Part shown: piece by piece, positions 11,406 through 62,694 of the stretch | How the letters are laid out: every line of letters starts with the position of its first letter | Position numbering within the stretch: position 1 is the stretch's first letter | Assembly: GCA_029204225.1 (NCBI GenBank) | Contig: CM055109.1 | Span: 5,151,053 to 5,215,052 of the forward strand | Length of the DNA: 64,000 bases | Reading direction: 5' to 3' | DNA from: Diphasiastrum complanatum | Taxonomy: Eukaryota; Streptophyta; Lycopodiopsida; Lycopodiales; Lycopodiaceae | Made by a program: the position numbers and the translations under genes | The notes under the pieces: model-generated | Database searches by the model: none | Told to the model about the DNA's origin: nothing | What the model saw: only the letters and a program-made list of their open reading frames with translations

Positions 11406-13825
11406 TATTTCAATCTTCCTATCAAGCACCATTGATAAGAGATACATCCAATTGAAGTCTTCAATGAAGGAGTCACATAAAAAAGCACCATCTTTGCTTC
11501 TACTTGATGAAACAAGATCATCCAAATGAACAAATAGCACTCTTTGAGAAATACTCTCTCTCTTAGAGTTAATTGAGTTACAAGATTCTCAATTGAAAAA
11601 GTGTTGTTCACATATTGTATGAAATTTGTAGAGATATGCTACGTTGTGAATCATTGTAAGATCATGATATCATTGCGCAAGTTCTTAACCTTGTATATCT
11701 ACAATGAGTCCCTTGGACTGAGTTTATATGTAAACTAGTCGTTAAAACATAGGCATATTGATGACAATTGTAAAGACAATTACTTTCTGGGTAATAGTGA
11801 TTTCTCAATGAGAATCACTTATTGACCTAGGATAGATTTAGAATCAGATTGAATGTGGTGTTTTGAAACTGTCCATACTTGGACATTCAAATATCTTCTA
11901 GATCCTCCCCCTAACCAAGTTAGAGTGCTACTTTTGAGTTAGTTGTTTGAATCAACAATATAACCTTACTTATGGATATTGTTGTTGATATGTATTGCTT
12001 ATAAGTGGCAACCTTTATGAGTCATTTTTTATTCCTTTGGAGGGTTTTGTGCATGGAATACATGAGAACTTTTGGCCTTAATCTTTTTCTCGATTGGAAG
12101 AAGATAGAATACTATCCCGAAAACTCAAGATGGAGTTGGAAGGTTGAGATAAGCCAAAAGTTATAACTTCTCATAAAGAAGTTCCGGTGAACCTTAAGTT
12201 ATTCTAGATTACAACTTAAGAGTTATAGAATCTAGACATATTCTAAATTGAATCTTAATTTTGGAATGACACTGTGTGTCATAACTTGTGTAAGGAAATT
12301 TTGTGATTACAATTCTTATATAGGCATCGTAAGTGAGTTGTATAAGTCCAAAACATTCTTTGTGGAAGGACTTGTTAGGAGCAACTCATATGTCTTCTAA
12401 GAATACTAATATTTACATCCTCTTATTGTCAAGTAAGATGCAATGGGTTGTGATTGACGAATCACAATTACGATCCTAGTATATACTTGATCACCAAAAT
12501 GGATATTTTTTGAAATTTTTGGCAAAACTAACTTTGCCACTTGACTAAAGGTAGATCCTACTGCAATAAATGTATGGTAGCCTCGAAAAAGGTTCTTATG
12601 TAACTGTAATAGATTTTTTTAGTTTGGCAAGAATTCAGAATAATATTTTTGGACAAATAAACTTTTAGAAAAAAATGTGATGAAACTAACTCTCGCTTGA
12701 CTCATTGATAGAAGATTACTATATGTTAGAGTCTTTGTATTTGAGTGAGTCCAATAGGGGTGTTTGGATCTATTTTGTGTGTATTTTGACTCAATTATTG
12801 TGAGCCTTAATCCTTGTGATCCAGGCAAGGTCTATTTTCCAAGGTGACTAGATTTGGGTGAAGATTGATTCTAAGATTTGTGATCTAGATCTTTCTAGAT
12901 TTTTGATGTGTACAAATCTAGTTCTTGTGAGTCATAAAATCAATTTTTAGAGTCATTTCACAAACATGTACTTTGTGTACAGGAAGTCTTTTGGGCAAAA
13001 ATTGATTCTAAGATTTGTGATTTTAAACTTTTGTAGATCTTTCTAGATTACTGATATGTAACTTGTTCCAACAATACTTGATCATATGTCTATTATCATC
13101 AACTGGTTTAAGTGCACCAAAAAAAATATCCAATAACCAGGAATACATAGTAGATCCATACAAGATTAATTGTGCACATATGAGAATAATCTCACTATAA
13201 TGTCTTTTTGGTTAAATGAACCACAAACCACGAGATCAATAGGACAAAGGCCATCCTTAGTTGCTCTTATATTATAACATCATCATTGGTCATAAAGAAA
13301 ATAACACAAATGTAAGAATTGCTCAATATACTTTTTCTTTGATATGTCAATCAAATACACAAACACATTAGCACAAAAACAAACATTTGTTTTACAAAAT
13401 GTTAGAGCATATAATGTTTGATCCAATATGTGTGGCAATATTGTACATGTAATATCGGAGTAAATTCTGTTGTTTACGTTTTCTCAAAAGTCATAGAGGA
13501 AATTTATTTAACATGATAGAGTTGGCTATGATAGATCCTATATATTTATGTTGTTAGAATTGTTATGACATCATGAACCTTTGCTCTGATTTGATTCATT
13601 TTTTGCAATGTCTCACAAAAAAATTTTCAATAGACAATTAAAATTTCATTTTTGATAATTGAAAATTGATGCATTCATGTCATTAATGTATCAATCTTGC
13701 AAGAATACTTTTCGCTGAAAAAAAACTATGTTTACAATTTTAATATCAAAATTTCTACATTGAAAATACTATTATTTAGATAGCAAAAATGATTATATTA
13801 ATACAAAAGTGACATCTCATTCATT
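11406..13825. other. unassigned AT-rich DNA, 3' flank of the ZMYND10-like gene
   Basis: No coding block recognised. A local imperfect direct duplication built on GATTCTAAGATTTGTGAT occurs at about 12863-12925 and 13004-13068. Part of 13100-13895 may be 3' UTR of the gene on the minus strand. Confidence 0.45.
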
Positions 13826-13831
13826 TTTATT
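13826..13831 (-). promoter_or_regulatory. candidate poly(A) signal of the ZMYND10-like gene
   Basis: AATAAA on the minus strand about 65 bases beyond the TAG stop. Plant poly(A) signals are loose and the region is AT-rich, so this is only a candidate. Confidence 0.3.
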
Positions 13832-13895
13832 TTTTTTGGTTTTTTGTTTCGTTTTCCATAATTTTCTATTGTCCTTGTATATTGTTGCCAATGTA

Positions 13896-53374
<39,479 letters not shown>

Positions 53375-53539
53375 CTACATTCCAGTGAACAAGAAAACTT
53401 ATTTTATCATATACTTTCTACTTAATTTTCTCATAAATATTCATACTCTAATGTATATTGCGATTTTTGAATAGAAGTTGCATCACATAACCATTTTAAT
53501 TTTTTCATACGCTTTAAAAAAAAATTTTGTTACTGAAGC

Positions 53540-54543
53540 TTGTGCTATTGCCAAATCTCATAGGGGGGCCTTTCCCAAAATCCAACATCAAGTTTCAACA
53601 TCCTTTTGAGCTAGGATGTTGACTTTTCATCTTCCAAAAGCAAAGGAGGAGATACATGCTTTATTACTTTTATTGATGATTATACAATATTTTCTTGAGT
53701 GTATCTCTTATCTTCCAAGTCTATGGTGTTTGATGTCTTTCTTAAATTCAAATCTCTAGTTGAAATGCAATTCTCTTGTGATTTAAAAGCTTTGAAAAGT
53801 GATGGTGGTGGAGAGTATGTCTCCAACAAATTCAATGATTATTGTGAGCAAGTGGGAGTGAGGAGAGAGTTTACTTGTGCTTATTCCCCCCAACAATATG
53901 GGGTGGTTGAAAGAAAAAATAGAATTCTATGTGAATGTGCAAAAGCACTTGGAATAAAGGGCATCTCTCCCAAAAGATTATGGGGAGAAGCAATTTCACG
54001 TTCTAATTATCTTGTCATAGACTTCCAAATCTTGCTCTAGGAGGAAGATCACCTTATGAGATGTTGTATAAGGAAAAGCCTAAGGTAGATCACCTTAGGG
54101 TCTTTGATTATGTTTGCTTTGTTCTTGTACTTTTAGAGACTAGAAAAATGGACAATCCTAGTTCTATCAAAGGAGTGATGATTGGATATTCATCAACTAA
54201 AAAGGCATATCTTTATTCCCTCTACTAACAATATTGTTGTAAGTAGAGATGTGATCTTTTATGAAGATCAAAAGCTCAACTTGGATGGGGTCAAGATCAA
54301 AGCAACTCATGGAGATTCATAAATTATCAATCTTGATGCCAATCAAGATGTGGAGGGGTCGAGGCTTGAGGAGGATCATCTTCAAGCAATTACACAAAGA
54401 AGATCGATGAGAGAGAGATTCGAACCAAGGAGGCTCACATATGTGGAGAAAGGCAAGCAAGTGGAGGATGGCACCTCATATCATGCATTTTTCATCTCTC
54501 ATAATGAGCCAAGAGATGTCCAAGATGCACTCCAATCAAAAAA
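53540..54543 (+). pseudogene. copia-3 integrase and pre-RT linker
   Basis: ACAIAKSHRG near 53540, then CFITFIDDYTIFS, LKSDGGGEYVSNKFNDYCEQ and YGVVERKNRILCECAKAL: all three catalytic residues (D, D, E) are readable. Frameshifts near 53690 and 54040; 54200-54543 gives SRDVIFYEDQ and the linker ending EPRDVQDALQSKN, where the inversion begins. Close relative of copia-2. Confidence 0.9.
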
Positions 54544-56717
54544 TTGCCAGTAAAACAAGAATCCCTGTCAGACACAATGAATCTAGGTAATCCATGAAGT
54601 CTGAATACATGTTGTATAAACAAATAAGCCATACCAGGTGCATTTCTTATTACTAGTTGGGATAAAATGAGCCATTTTTGTGAGTCTGTCAACCACAAAT
54701 AGGATAGCATTATGTTGCTACTGCGTATGTGGTAAACATGTAATAAAGTCCATGGAAATACCCTCCCATCTCCCTTCCGGTATAGGTAACGGGCATAATA
54801 ATCCAAGCACCTTAATCCTTTCAGCCTTATTAACTTGACACCTAAAACAATGTGTCACATAATGGTTTACTTCTTTCTTAAGTCTAGACCACCAAAAGTT
54901 ATGTCATATCAACTCACAGGTCCTATCCATACCAGGATGACCAGCACTAGGGCTATCGTGACAGAGATGCAAGGTCCTCTTTCGCAACACCTCACAAGCT
55001 GGAATAAGAGCCTTGTCATTTCTCATCACTATTCCATCTTCTATGGAATACTTAAGATAAGTGTGAACCAAGATAGAAGAGTTCTCCTCTTGAGACTCTG
55101 CATGGCCATGACTCACCTCCTGTTCCACTTTCTTACAACGAGGATCTTCCTGTTGAGCCTTTCTTATCTCAGACAGTAAGTCATTTTCAATGACTACAAA
55201 TGGCATCTGATACACTACACGAGATAGCGCATCTACCATACGATTCTCGACACCTTTCTTGTATTGAATCTCCATTAGTATTTTTTGCATGAGCTCAAAC
55301 CATCTCGCTTGCCGGCCTCTAAGGTCTGGCTGCTTACAAAAGTATCTCAAGGTATTATGATCAGTGAATACCTCAAATTCCGATCCATTTTCCCTTGCGT
55401 CCCCAAGGTTGTTGACTACTTGTACCAGCTACCGCAATAGGATCTGGGCCTCTTTTCCCATCTTCATAATATAAAGCCATCTGGATGGCTCCCCACAAAT
55501 CATGAGATTGCTCCTTTCACACGAAAGGGCGAATACTCTCTCGAAGTCCCTCCACAAAGTGAAATATTTGCATGTACATAGGAACTTCCTAAGGAATGCA
55601 TAACAAAGCCTCTCAGTACTTGTCTGCATAATCCTGCACGCTCAAGTTACCCTGCTTTAAATAAGACCATTGTTGCATGGCTCTGTTGTCTTCATCCATA
55701 GGCACCCAGTTTTGTGCAAACATTTGTCGTAATGCCTCCCATGTGGTTGAAACTAGGTCATCTTTTTCCACCTTCCTCCACCACCTTTGTGCTGACTCTT
55801 GAAAACGATATGTGGCTTCAGCAGTCATCTCAGTTTCATCGTCTATGCCACACATCTGGAATGCTTTCTCCCACTTTTGCAACCAATTCTCAACGACATC
55901 AGTAGTTCTCATAGATACTTCTCAAGTGAACTTCAGAGGTTTCAAATCTTTGATAGTAGGTAGCTTTCTCTTTCGAAACCCCAACTCAGCTTCATGGCCT
56001 GTTGACAATGTCCTTTCTGCTTCCATAGCTGTACCATTGACTCTCTCAAGAACACTAGCCCCTTCACCTTTGAGCTGCTCTACAATCAGCTTAAGAGTAG
56101 CTTCGATAGCATCCACCTTGGAACATACAACATCTAATCTCTGTGAATCTTGATTGGTGTTGCTTGAGGATGCCATATCAGAAAAATAGTCAGCAAAAAC
56201 AAAGCAAAACCAAGCTCTCAACACCTCAAATCACTACACAAATAGGTTACCTTGAATTCCTAGAAGAACTGGATAGAATAGACCTCCTACATTCTAACTA
56301 CACATAGACTCTTCTTCTCAAAAAATCAGCAAACTAGGATCTCAAACTGACAATTGGCAAAAAACTATGGATGATCACTAAATTAGAAGGCGAAAAGCCT
56401 TGCTCTACCATAGACCTACCATAAGAAGATAATTGCAATTGACAGATCTGAAAAATACTCAGTATTGGAGAAATTACAAACAGATTTACAAATCCTATGT
56501 GGGCTGAATTTTTACAAAAGCAAAGAGAATAATCAAGCCACATAGTAGAAAATGCTCAAAGATTGCCAAAAGATCAATAATCCACCATAGGGCTTCAATC
56601 TGCTATCTTATGGACTCCAAATTTGCCAACAGATCACCTGCAGTAGGGCGCTGGCTCTCCAAGAATGCTCCAAACTCTAACTAAAGATGCCAAATCCCAC
56701 ACAAGTCTTGAAAGCAA

Positions 56718-56731
56718 CTGCTCTGATACCA
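56718..56731 (-). promoter_or_regulatory. gypsy-2 primer-binding site (tRNA-Met)
   Basis: Minus strand TGGTATCAGAGCAG, two bases after the LTR end ...GCAACA. The tRNA-Met primer is usual for plant chromoviruses. Confidence 0.88.
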
Positions 56732-56733
56732 AA

Positions 56734-57312
56734 TGTTGCACACAAGCTTCCAAAATCTAAGTAAATACACAGAATTATCCAGCAAATCCGTCACTTTATT
56801 AATCTCAAGCAAATGTACATAGATCAACAAGCAAACATGAGAGCTTTGTTGCAAGTCTCCTCCAACCATAGCTGCATAGGAATACCATAATGAGGAATGC
56901 CTAACCAGGCTCACACTATATCCCCTCAAGCACCCCTTAACCCTGACACATCCTAACGTCGACACATGGCAAACTCCATGCACAGCCGACACTTGTCACT
57001 TGGCAGTACCCTGACACATATGGCAAGCTAGTAGGTGGACAGTTTGACATGTGTCACTCATGCATTGGACCAAGTGTCCCAATGAGCATATGGCACATGT
57101 CCTGTTGACCCGTCCATTGATCGTGTCCGACAAGTGTCACTCATGCACTGGACCAAGTGTCCCAATGAGCATATGACACATGTCATGTTGACCGGTCAAC
57201 TCTTCCTACTTTTTAGGAGGTCAGTCCAGCAGCAGACTCTCATGAGACCCAGTACCCCCTTGGCCATCTCGGATTTAGTCACTATAACAGATATTTACAT
57301 TGCAATTTACAA
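56734..57312 (-). repeat. gypsy-2 5' LTR, inverted and truncated
   Basis: Reverse complement of most of 58292-59035; the first 95 or so bases of the LTR are missing at the 57312 side. It has two copies of an internal unit (TGACATGTGTCA...CCCAATGAGCATATG) where the 3' LTR has three. Confidence 0.92.
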
Positions 57313-57457
57313 AGATCCATCATTGTTGTACTTCACTCAAAACACCCACTTGCATCCAATAACATGCTTGTTGATAGGTCGATCCACAAGCTCCCAAGTG
57401 TTGTTACAAATCAAGGCTTCATACTCCTTTGACATGGCTTCAAACCACTCTGCAATA
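57313..57457 (-). pseudogene. copia-3 fragment carried by the inversion
   Basis: Minus strand reads EWFEAMSKEYEALICNNTWE, LVDRPINKHVIGCKWVF, a stop, VKYNNDGS. This is exactly the part of copia missing between DALQSKN (54543) and the continuation at 59036. Left border: chromovirus LTR; right border: chromovirus integrase in plus orientation. Confidence 0.9.
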
Positions 57458-58277
57458 TTTGAGAAGTTAGAGGTGCAGTTGGGAATGAGTAGTTTTGATC
57501 ATCCTGAAACAGATGGGCAGACTGAGAGAGTTAACCATACCTTGGAAGACATGCTTAGGGCGCATGTGAGTGAAAGGCAAACACAATGGGAATGTTACCT
57601 ACAATTGTTGGAGTTTGCCTATAATGATAAAAATAATGCATGTACGAAGATGAGTCCTTTCGAGCTAAATTATGGTTTTAGACTAGCCAGTCCAGTTACT
57701 ATAGGTATGCCTCATAAGACACCTAGTGCTATGGAATTTCTAACTCACATGCAATAGATGTTGGAGTTAGCAAAGGAAAATGTAAAAGCGGCGATGGATT
57801 GGCCAAAGACATATGCTGATTTGAATCATACACGAAGAGAGTTCAAGGAAGGAGATATGGTATTTCTCAAGATTCCAAAGGACTCGAAAACTCTAAAGAC
57901 ATAGAAGTGTTATAAGTTGTCACCTAGATACTGTGGACCTTGAAAAATTATTAAAAAGATTAATAGCGTTGCTTATGAATTGGATTTTCCTATTGGTTGT
58001 AAGGTTCATCCTGTTTTTCATGTTCCACGCTTCAAGAAGGTTTTACATGACGGTGATAACTTGTTGGCTGATGGCCTTGTATTGTTTCAAGAGCATGGGG
58101 AGGTGATGCATGGACCAGCGAGAGTATTGGACCGAAGGCATAAACGGTTGTGGAATCGTTTGCTCCATGAGTACTTGGTTGCATGGCATGGACGACCTCT
58201 CAGTGATGCTACCTAGGAGATCATGCATGGGTTGTATGCACAGTATCTAGACTTTACCATCGAGGATGATGTCATCT
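57458..58277 (+). pseudogene. gypsy-2 integrase C-half with chromodomain
   Basis: VQLGMSSFDHPETDGQTERV carries the catalytic Glu region, continuing the minus-strand integrase cut at 54544. Then LLEFAYNDKNNACTKMSPFE, stops at 57757 and 57901, YELDFPIGCKVHPVFHVPRF, and a chromodomain-like end RVLDRRHKRLWNRLLHEYLV with AWHGRP at 58120-58215. The chromodomain marks it as a chromovirus. Confidence 0.9.
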
Positions 58278-58291
58278 GAGGAGGGAAGGGA
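58278..58291 (+). promoter_or_regulatory. gypsy-2 polypurine tract
   Basis: GAGGAGGGAAGGGA directly before the LTR start TGTCACATG. Confidence 0.92.
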
Positions 58292-59035
58292 TGTCACATG
58301 TACTTTGAATCCCTTGCCCAATGTAAATGGTAAATTGTAATTATTAAATCGTAAATGGCTAAGTCACTGGCTTGTGGAGACAATTGTAAATTGCAATGTA
58401 AATATCTGTTATAGTGACTAAATCCGAGATGGCCAAGGGGGTACTGGGTCTCATGAGAGTCTGCTTGACCTCCTAAAAAGTAAGAAGGGTTGACCGATCA
58501 ACATGACATGTGTCATATGCTCACTGGGATACTTGGTCCAGTGCATGAGTGACACTCGTCGGATGAGTCAACATGACATGTGTCATACGTTCCTTGGGAC
58601 ACTTGGTCCATTGCATGAGTGACACATGTCAGACTATCCACCTACTAGCTTGCCAATGGACGGGTCAACAGGACATGTGTCATATGCTCATTGGGACACT
58701 TGGTCCAATGCATGAGTGACATGTGTCAGACTGTCCACCTACTAGCTTGCCTATGTGTCAGGGGACTGCCAAGTTGCAAGTGGCGGCTGTGCATGGAGTT
58801 TGCCATGTGTCGACGTTAGGATGTGTCAAGGTTAAGGGGTGGTTGAGGGGATATAGTGTGAGCCTGGTTAGGCATTCCTCATTATGGTATTCCTATGCAG
58901 CTATGGTTGGGAGGAGACTTGCAGTAGAGCTCTCATGTTTGCTTGTTGATCTATGTACATTTGCTTGAGATTAATAAAGTGACGGATTTGTTGGGTAATT
59001 CTATTCACTTAGGGTTTGGGAGCTTGTGTGCAACA
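58292..59035 (+). repeat. gypsy-2 3' LTR (744 bp)
   Basis: TGTCACATGTAC to GTGTGCAACA. About 58497-58735 holds three copies of a 70-95 bp unit around CATGACATGTGTCATA and CACTTGGTCCA. Copia-3 resumes right after it with TCTATCAAC; the TCT also stands at the other junction and is probably part of the target duplication. Confidence 0.93.
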
Positions 59036-60420
59036 TCTATCAACAAAATCAAAGTAGGACTATGTGCCAAAGGATGTGCTCAAATCCATGGTCTTGATTA
59101 TGAAGACACCTTTTGCACCCATGGCCAAGATGGTCACTATAAGAGTTCATCTCTATTGCATGCTATTTCAAGTGGAGGATTTCCAACTTGATGTTTCTAA
59201 TGCCTTCCTCAATGACTATCTTGAGGAAGAAATCTATATGGAGCAATCCGAGGGCTTTATCAAAGAAGGTGATGAATCTAAAGTGTGTCTCTTATTTAAA
59301 GCTCTCTATGGGCTAAAACAAGCCCCAAGGTCTTGGTATGCAAGGCTCAACTCATATCTTATCTCACTTGGATTCAATATAAGTGCATATGATCCATGTT
59401 TGTATATAAAATTTGTAAATATCATTCTTGTCATTCTCATCATTTATGTAGATGATATCATCTTGAGTGAAAGTTGCATGAAACTTGTAGATGGGACAAA
59501 ATGTGCACTAGGTAATGAATTTAAAATGCAAGATCTAGGTGAGCTTCACTACATCTTAGGCCTAGAAATATATCTTTGTCAAGATCAAGCATTTATTAGT
59601 CAATCTAGATATGCTCTTTCTATGCTTAAAAAGTTTCATATGGAAAATTTCAAGAGCATTGATACTCCCGTGGAGCATGTTGTAAAAGATCCTATCAAAG
59701 GGGATGAAAAATACTTTGAGGAAATCACCCTTTATAGGAGTCTTATTGGCTCCCTTATATGGTTGACCATTACTAGGCCGGATTTGAGCTTTAGTGTGCA
59801 TAAATTGAGTCAGTTCATGCAAGATCCAAAAGTTTGTCATTGGAAATTGGCCAAAAGGATCTTGAAATACGTATCTTACACACTTGATTATGGATTGATA
59901 TATAAAGGAGAAGATCTAACAATCGTTGTCTCTTTAGATTCGTACTTTGCAAGTGACAAAGTGGATAGAAAGTCCACCAGTGCTTATACTATCTTTCTTG
60001 GAGGCAATCTTGTGTCTTGGTTATTCAAAAAACAAGATACAATATCTTTATCATCATGTGAAGCCGAGAACAAAGCCCTTACAACTACAACTAAAGAGGT
60101 ATTATGGATCAAAAAGGCTACTTATGGAGCTCAAGGGCACCAAGGATTAAGATCTACCTATTGTCAAGTGTGACAATATCTTGGCTCAAGCTCTTGTCAA
60201 TAATCCAATTTTTCATGCAAGAAGTAAACATATCGAGATAGCACACCATTTTGTAAGGGAGAAGGTTATTGGAGGAAAGATCATCTTGGAGCATATTGAA
60301 TCACCTTCAAGTATTGCCAATATTCTTCTCACTAGACCATTGCTCAAGAATGCTTTTGTCAAATTTAGATCTAATCTTGGGTTGATTTCAAGATCTATGT
60401 TGAAATAGATAGATATCTTT
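59036..60420 (+). pseudogene. copia-3 reverse transcriptase and RNase H
   Basis: One base of frame change near 59105, then 59064-60173 is the best-kept copia frame in the window (369 codons): FQLDVSNAFLNDYLEEEIYM, ALYGLKQAPRSWYARLNSYL, YVDD intact at 59445-59456, GLEIYLCQDQAFISQSRYAL, RPDLSFSVHKLSQFM. RNase H carries SLDSYFASDK where copia has a D-x-D-F-A type motif. A frameshift near 60165, then NNPIFHARSKHIEIAHHFVR and the C-terminus to 60408. Purine tract AAGGAGGAGTA precedes the LTR. Confidence 0.92.
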
Positions 60421-60432
60421 TAAGGAGGAGTA

Positions 60433-61020
60433 TGAAAATTGTAAAAGTCATCTATCTTGAGGTTTGGGGGTCCTCTATCAAAACCACTCATTATACACTT
60501 GTAATTAAGTGATTAGGCCAAATTTAGAATTGCATTAGCTCGTGATAGTGTAGGTTGCTCTCACTTGGCTTGATGGTAGAGGGCTAGTGGGGACATGTAA
60601 GTGGTCTACCCAATCAAAGTAAGAGGTGATTTTAGAGAGGTCCAATCATTGAGCTCCATTGCCACTCTTCATGGATCTTGAGCTACTATGAGTGAGAGTG
60701 AATCCACACTTAGTTTTTTATGAGAGATTTGGAGTTTGCATGCTCCAATACTTAGATTATTTTTTACATTGTCTCTCTACCCTAGAACTTGATGTTGCAT
60801 TCTCTCTCTCTACCTAATATCAAGTCATAGTTTTTTCCATCCAAAGTTGCCTTTCATTATGTGTGTGATGAGTGATGGATGCATGAATCGAGTGCTCTTG
60901 CCTTAGATTTTTTAAACTGGATTGCTTGTATCTTCTGAAAGATAGATCTGTGTGCAATCACACACACCTTAGAAGATCATTCACATTGTTTGAGATGTCC
61001 TCACACATTTGAAAAGTACA
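60433..61020 (+). repeat. copia-3 3' LTR
   Basis: TGAAAATTGTAAAAGTCATC start; end near ATTTGAAAAGTACA. Same family as 20737-21473 and the solo LTRs at 6214 and 29226 (shared GATCATTCACA and TCTCTCTACC blocks). Confidence 0.85.
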
Positions 61021-61044
61021 CACTCCCCAATGTAGGGAAAATCA

Positions 61045-61770
61045 CATTCGTATTTGTTGAAGTTTGCTTGATTTCCTTGTGCATCTCTCCTCTTGAAACA
61101 TTCAGTTGCAAAGTGTCCCTTCTTATCACAAAAGAAGCACTTCAACTTGGATTTGTTCTTCTTTCCTTTGTAAGATGATGAAGATGATAATTGATCATCA
61201 GTTTTATCCTTGAGCAGCCCGGCCTTCTTCTTGAATCATTTTTTAACATTTCCTTTGTCCTTTCGTTGAGTGAAAAGAGCTTTTGCATCTCCTTCATACT
61301 TGAGAGAGAGATGTCCAAATTTAGACAACACAATAGTTTGTCTACTCTCCTCAACCACAAGGACTCCCTGTAGACTCTCCATTGAAGGAAGATTTTCTTG
61401 AATTGCATAGGATTAAAAAAGATCTGAATGATATTCATTAATACCATACAAGACTACTTGAACTAGCTCTCTTTGGTTGATTGGCTCTCTAATGCATGTT
61501 AGCTCTCTATTATGGTCTTTTACTCTAAGCACATAGCATTGAGCACTTTCCCCTTCGATTCGGTAGCTTTGGAGGATTTTGTTTCTCAAGGTGATAAACC
61601 TTGAGCTATTTTTAGACTCATAGATATTTTTCAATGTATCCCAACCATCTTTGGGAGAGACACATGCTCCTATCTCCTTATTATACGACAAGGTTCTAGT
61701 GAATTTTCTATAGATAAACCATTGTCAATGGTCTACAAATTCATCTCATAGATTTATTAAGATGAAGAAG
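61045..61770 (-). pseudogene. copia gag fragment
   Basis: Read leftward from about 61770: NKEIGACVSPKDGWDTLKNI, LRNKILQSYRIEGESAQCYV, INQRELVQVVLYGINEYHSD, a stop, IQENLPSMESLQGVLV, a Lys-rich linker and an intact CCHC knuckle CFFCDKKGHFATEC (about 61138-61097). UBN2-type copia gag, near-identical in layout to copia-4. Ends against the copia-3 LTR. Confidence 0.88.
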
Positions 61771-62694
61771 AGTTTTATGAAACATGGGATTGCCTTAAGT
61801 AGCATTAGTTCTGCATGGGTTGATATAATACATGCAACAAGACATTCAATAGTCTTTTGAATAGGCTAAACAATTTTTTAAACATTTTTTTTGTCCTTGC
61901 AATTGGCGTTGTTGTCTTATACATTGATTCCCAATAAAGGATCATAGTTTCCTTCTGTAACTTAGATGCATTGATTAAAGCAATGTTATCCTCCAAATCA
62001 TTTGGTAGAGCGCTAGAGTTTTCTCTTGATTGATCAATAAGAGCAAAGTTTGTCACAATGCCTTGTTGAATATGGATAGCAATATAGCCATTGATTTTCC
62101 TTGTAAACGAAATGATTAGTATAGTTGCTTATGATTCAAATAGTGACGCTTCAAATCAAATATTGCATCATCCATATTTGGACACATCCTAGTGATATCC
62201 ATTCCATCACTATGTTCAAAGAGGACATTGTTGTACTAGCATTTAAAGTTGTCATCATTGCTATGTGGCTTATTTGATTTATTTTTGAAATTAATTCCAT
62301 ATAAATCATTATTAAAAAGGAGATCATGACTTTTCATCATTGGAGTGATTTTTTGGAAACTGGATAATACTTCACTTTTCAACTACAACTATAGAGGTCT
62401 AGACTATTTATAAATAACATCTTTGTTTTGACCTCCCTCATGATCATTAAAGCTCTCAAATAAAATTTGATCTTGGTTTTCAAATTGATCTTTATCAACT
62501 TGTGCATTCGTACTTTGTTGTTGTTGACTTGTCTCTTTGTAAGAAGAATTAGAATTAATAGCTTTTCTCTCAATAATAATGTTTCTCACTTCTTCAAAAC
62601 CATCAATGCCATCAAAAGATTTAAGATTAGGGAGTTCGGGAGCCTTAAGATACAATATATATGGAATGTCTCACACATTCTCATCACCATATGG
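61771..62694 (-). other. coding-like minus-strand DNA, unidentified
   Basis: 61805-62056 reads SSALPNDLEDNIALINASKL and TMILYWESMYKTTTPI; it can be extended in frame upstream of its Met. 62404-62655 reads PELPNLKSFDGIDGFEEVRN, then a Gln/Asn-rich tail. Composition looks protein-like rather than random, but I recognise no domain. Neither fits the missing N-terminal half of ZMYND10. They may be the N-terminal gag region of the copia at 61045-61770. Confidence 0.35.

Larger units (their letters stand above)
54544..57312 (-). pseudogene. chromovirus gypsy-2, inverted 5' half: LTR, PBS, gag, RNase H end, integrase N-half
   Basis: Read leftward: LTR 57312-56734, primer site 56731-56718, gag at 56224-55430 (GFRKRKLPTIKDLKPLKF, NWLQKWEKAFQMCGIDDETE, FQESAQRWWRKVE). 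Near 55430 gag jumps directly into the end of RNase H (FEVFTDHNTLRYF, 55380), so zinc knuckle, protease and RT are deleted. Then KGVENRMVDALSRV, the integrase zinc region (HLCHDSPSAGHPGMDRTCEL) and core (VVDRLTKMAHFIPT, RLHGLPRFIVSDRDSCFTGN), cut at 54544 by the inversion. Stops and frameshifts are present. Confidence 0.9.
53540..61020 (+). mobile_element. copia-3 with nested, partly inverted chromovirus
   Basis: Composite. Copia-3 parts (+): 53540-54543 and 59036-60420, LTR 60433-61020. A chromovirus (gypsy-2) sits inside RT between 57313 and 59036 in the original order. Then 54544-57457 was inverted as a block, carrying the chromovirus 5' half and about 145 bp of copia into minus orientation. 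Mentally turning that block round restores both elements collinearly: copia linker to RT start, and chromovirus integrase N-half to C-half. Copia-3's 5' LTR and gag are missing at the left edge. Confidence 0.88.
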
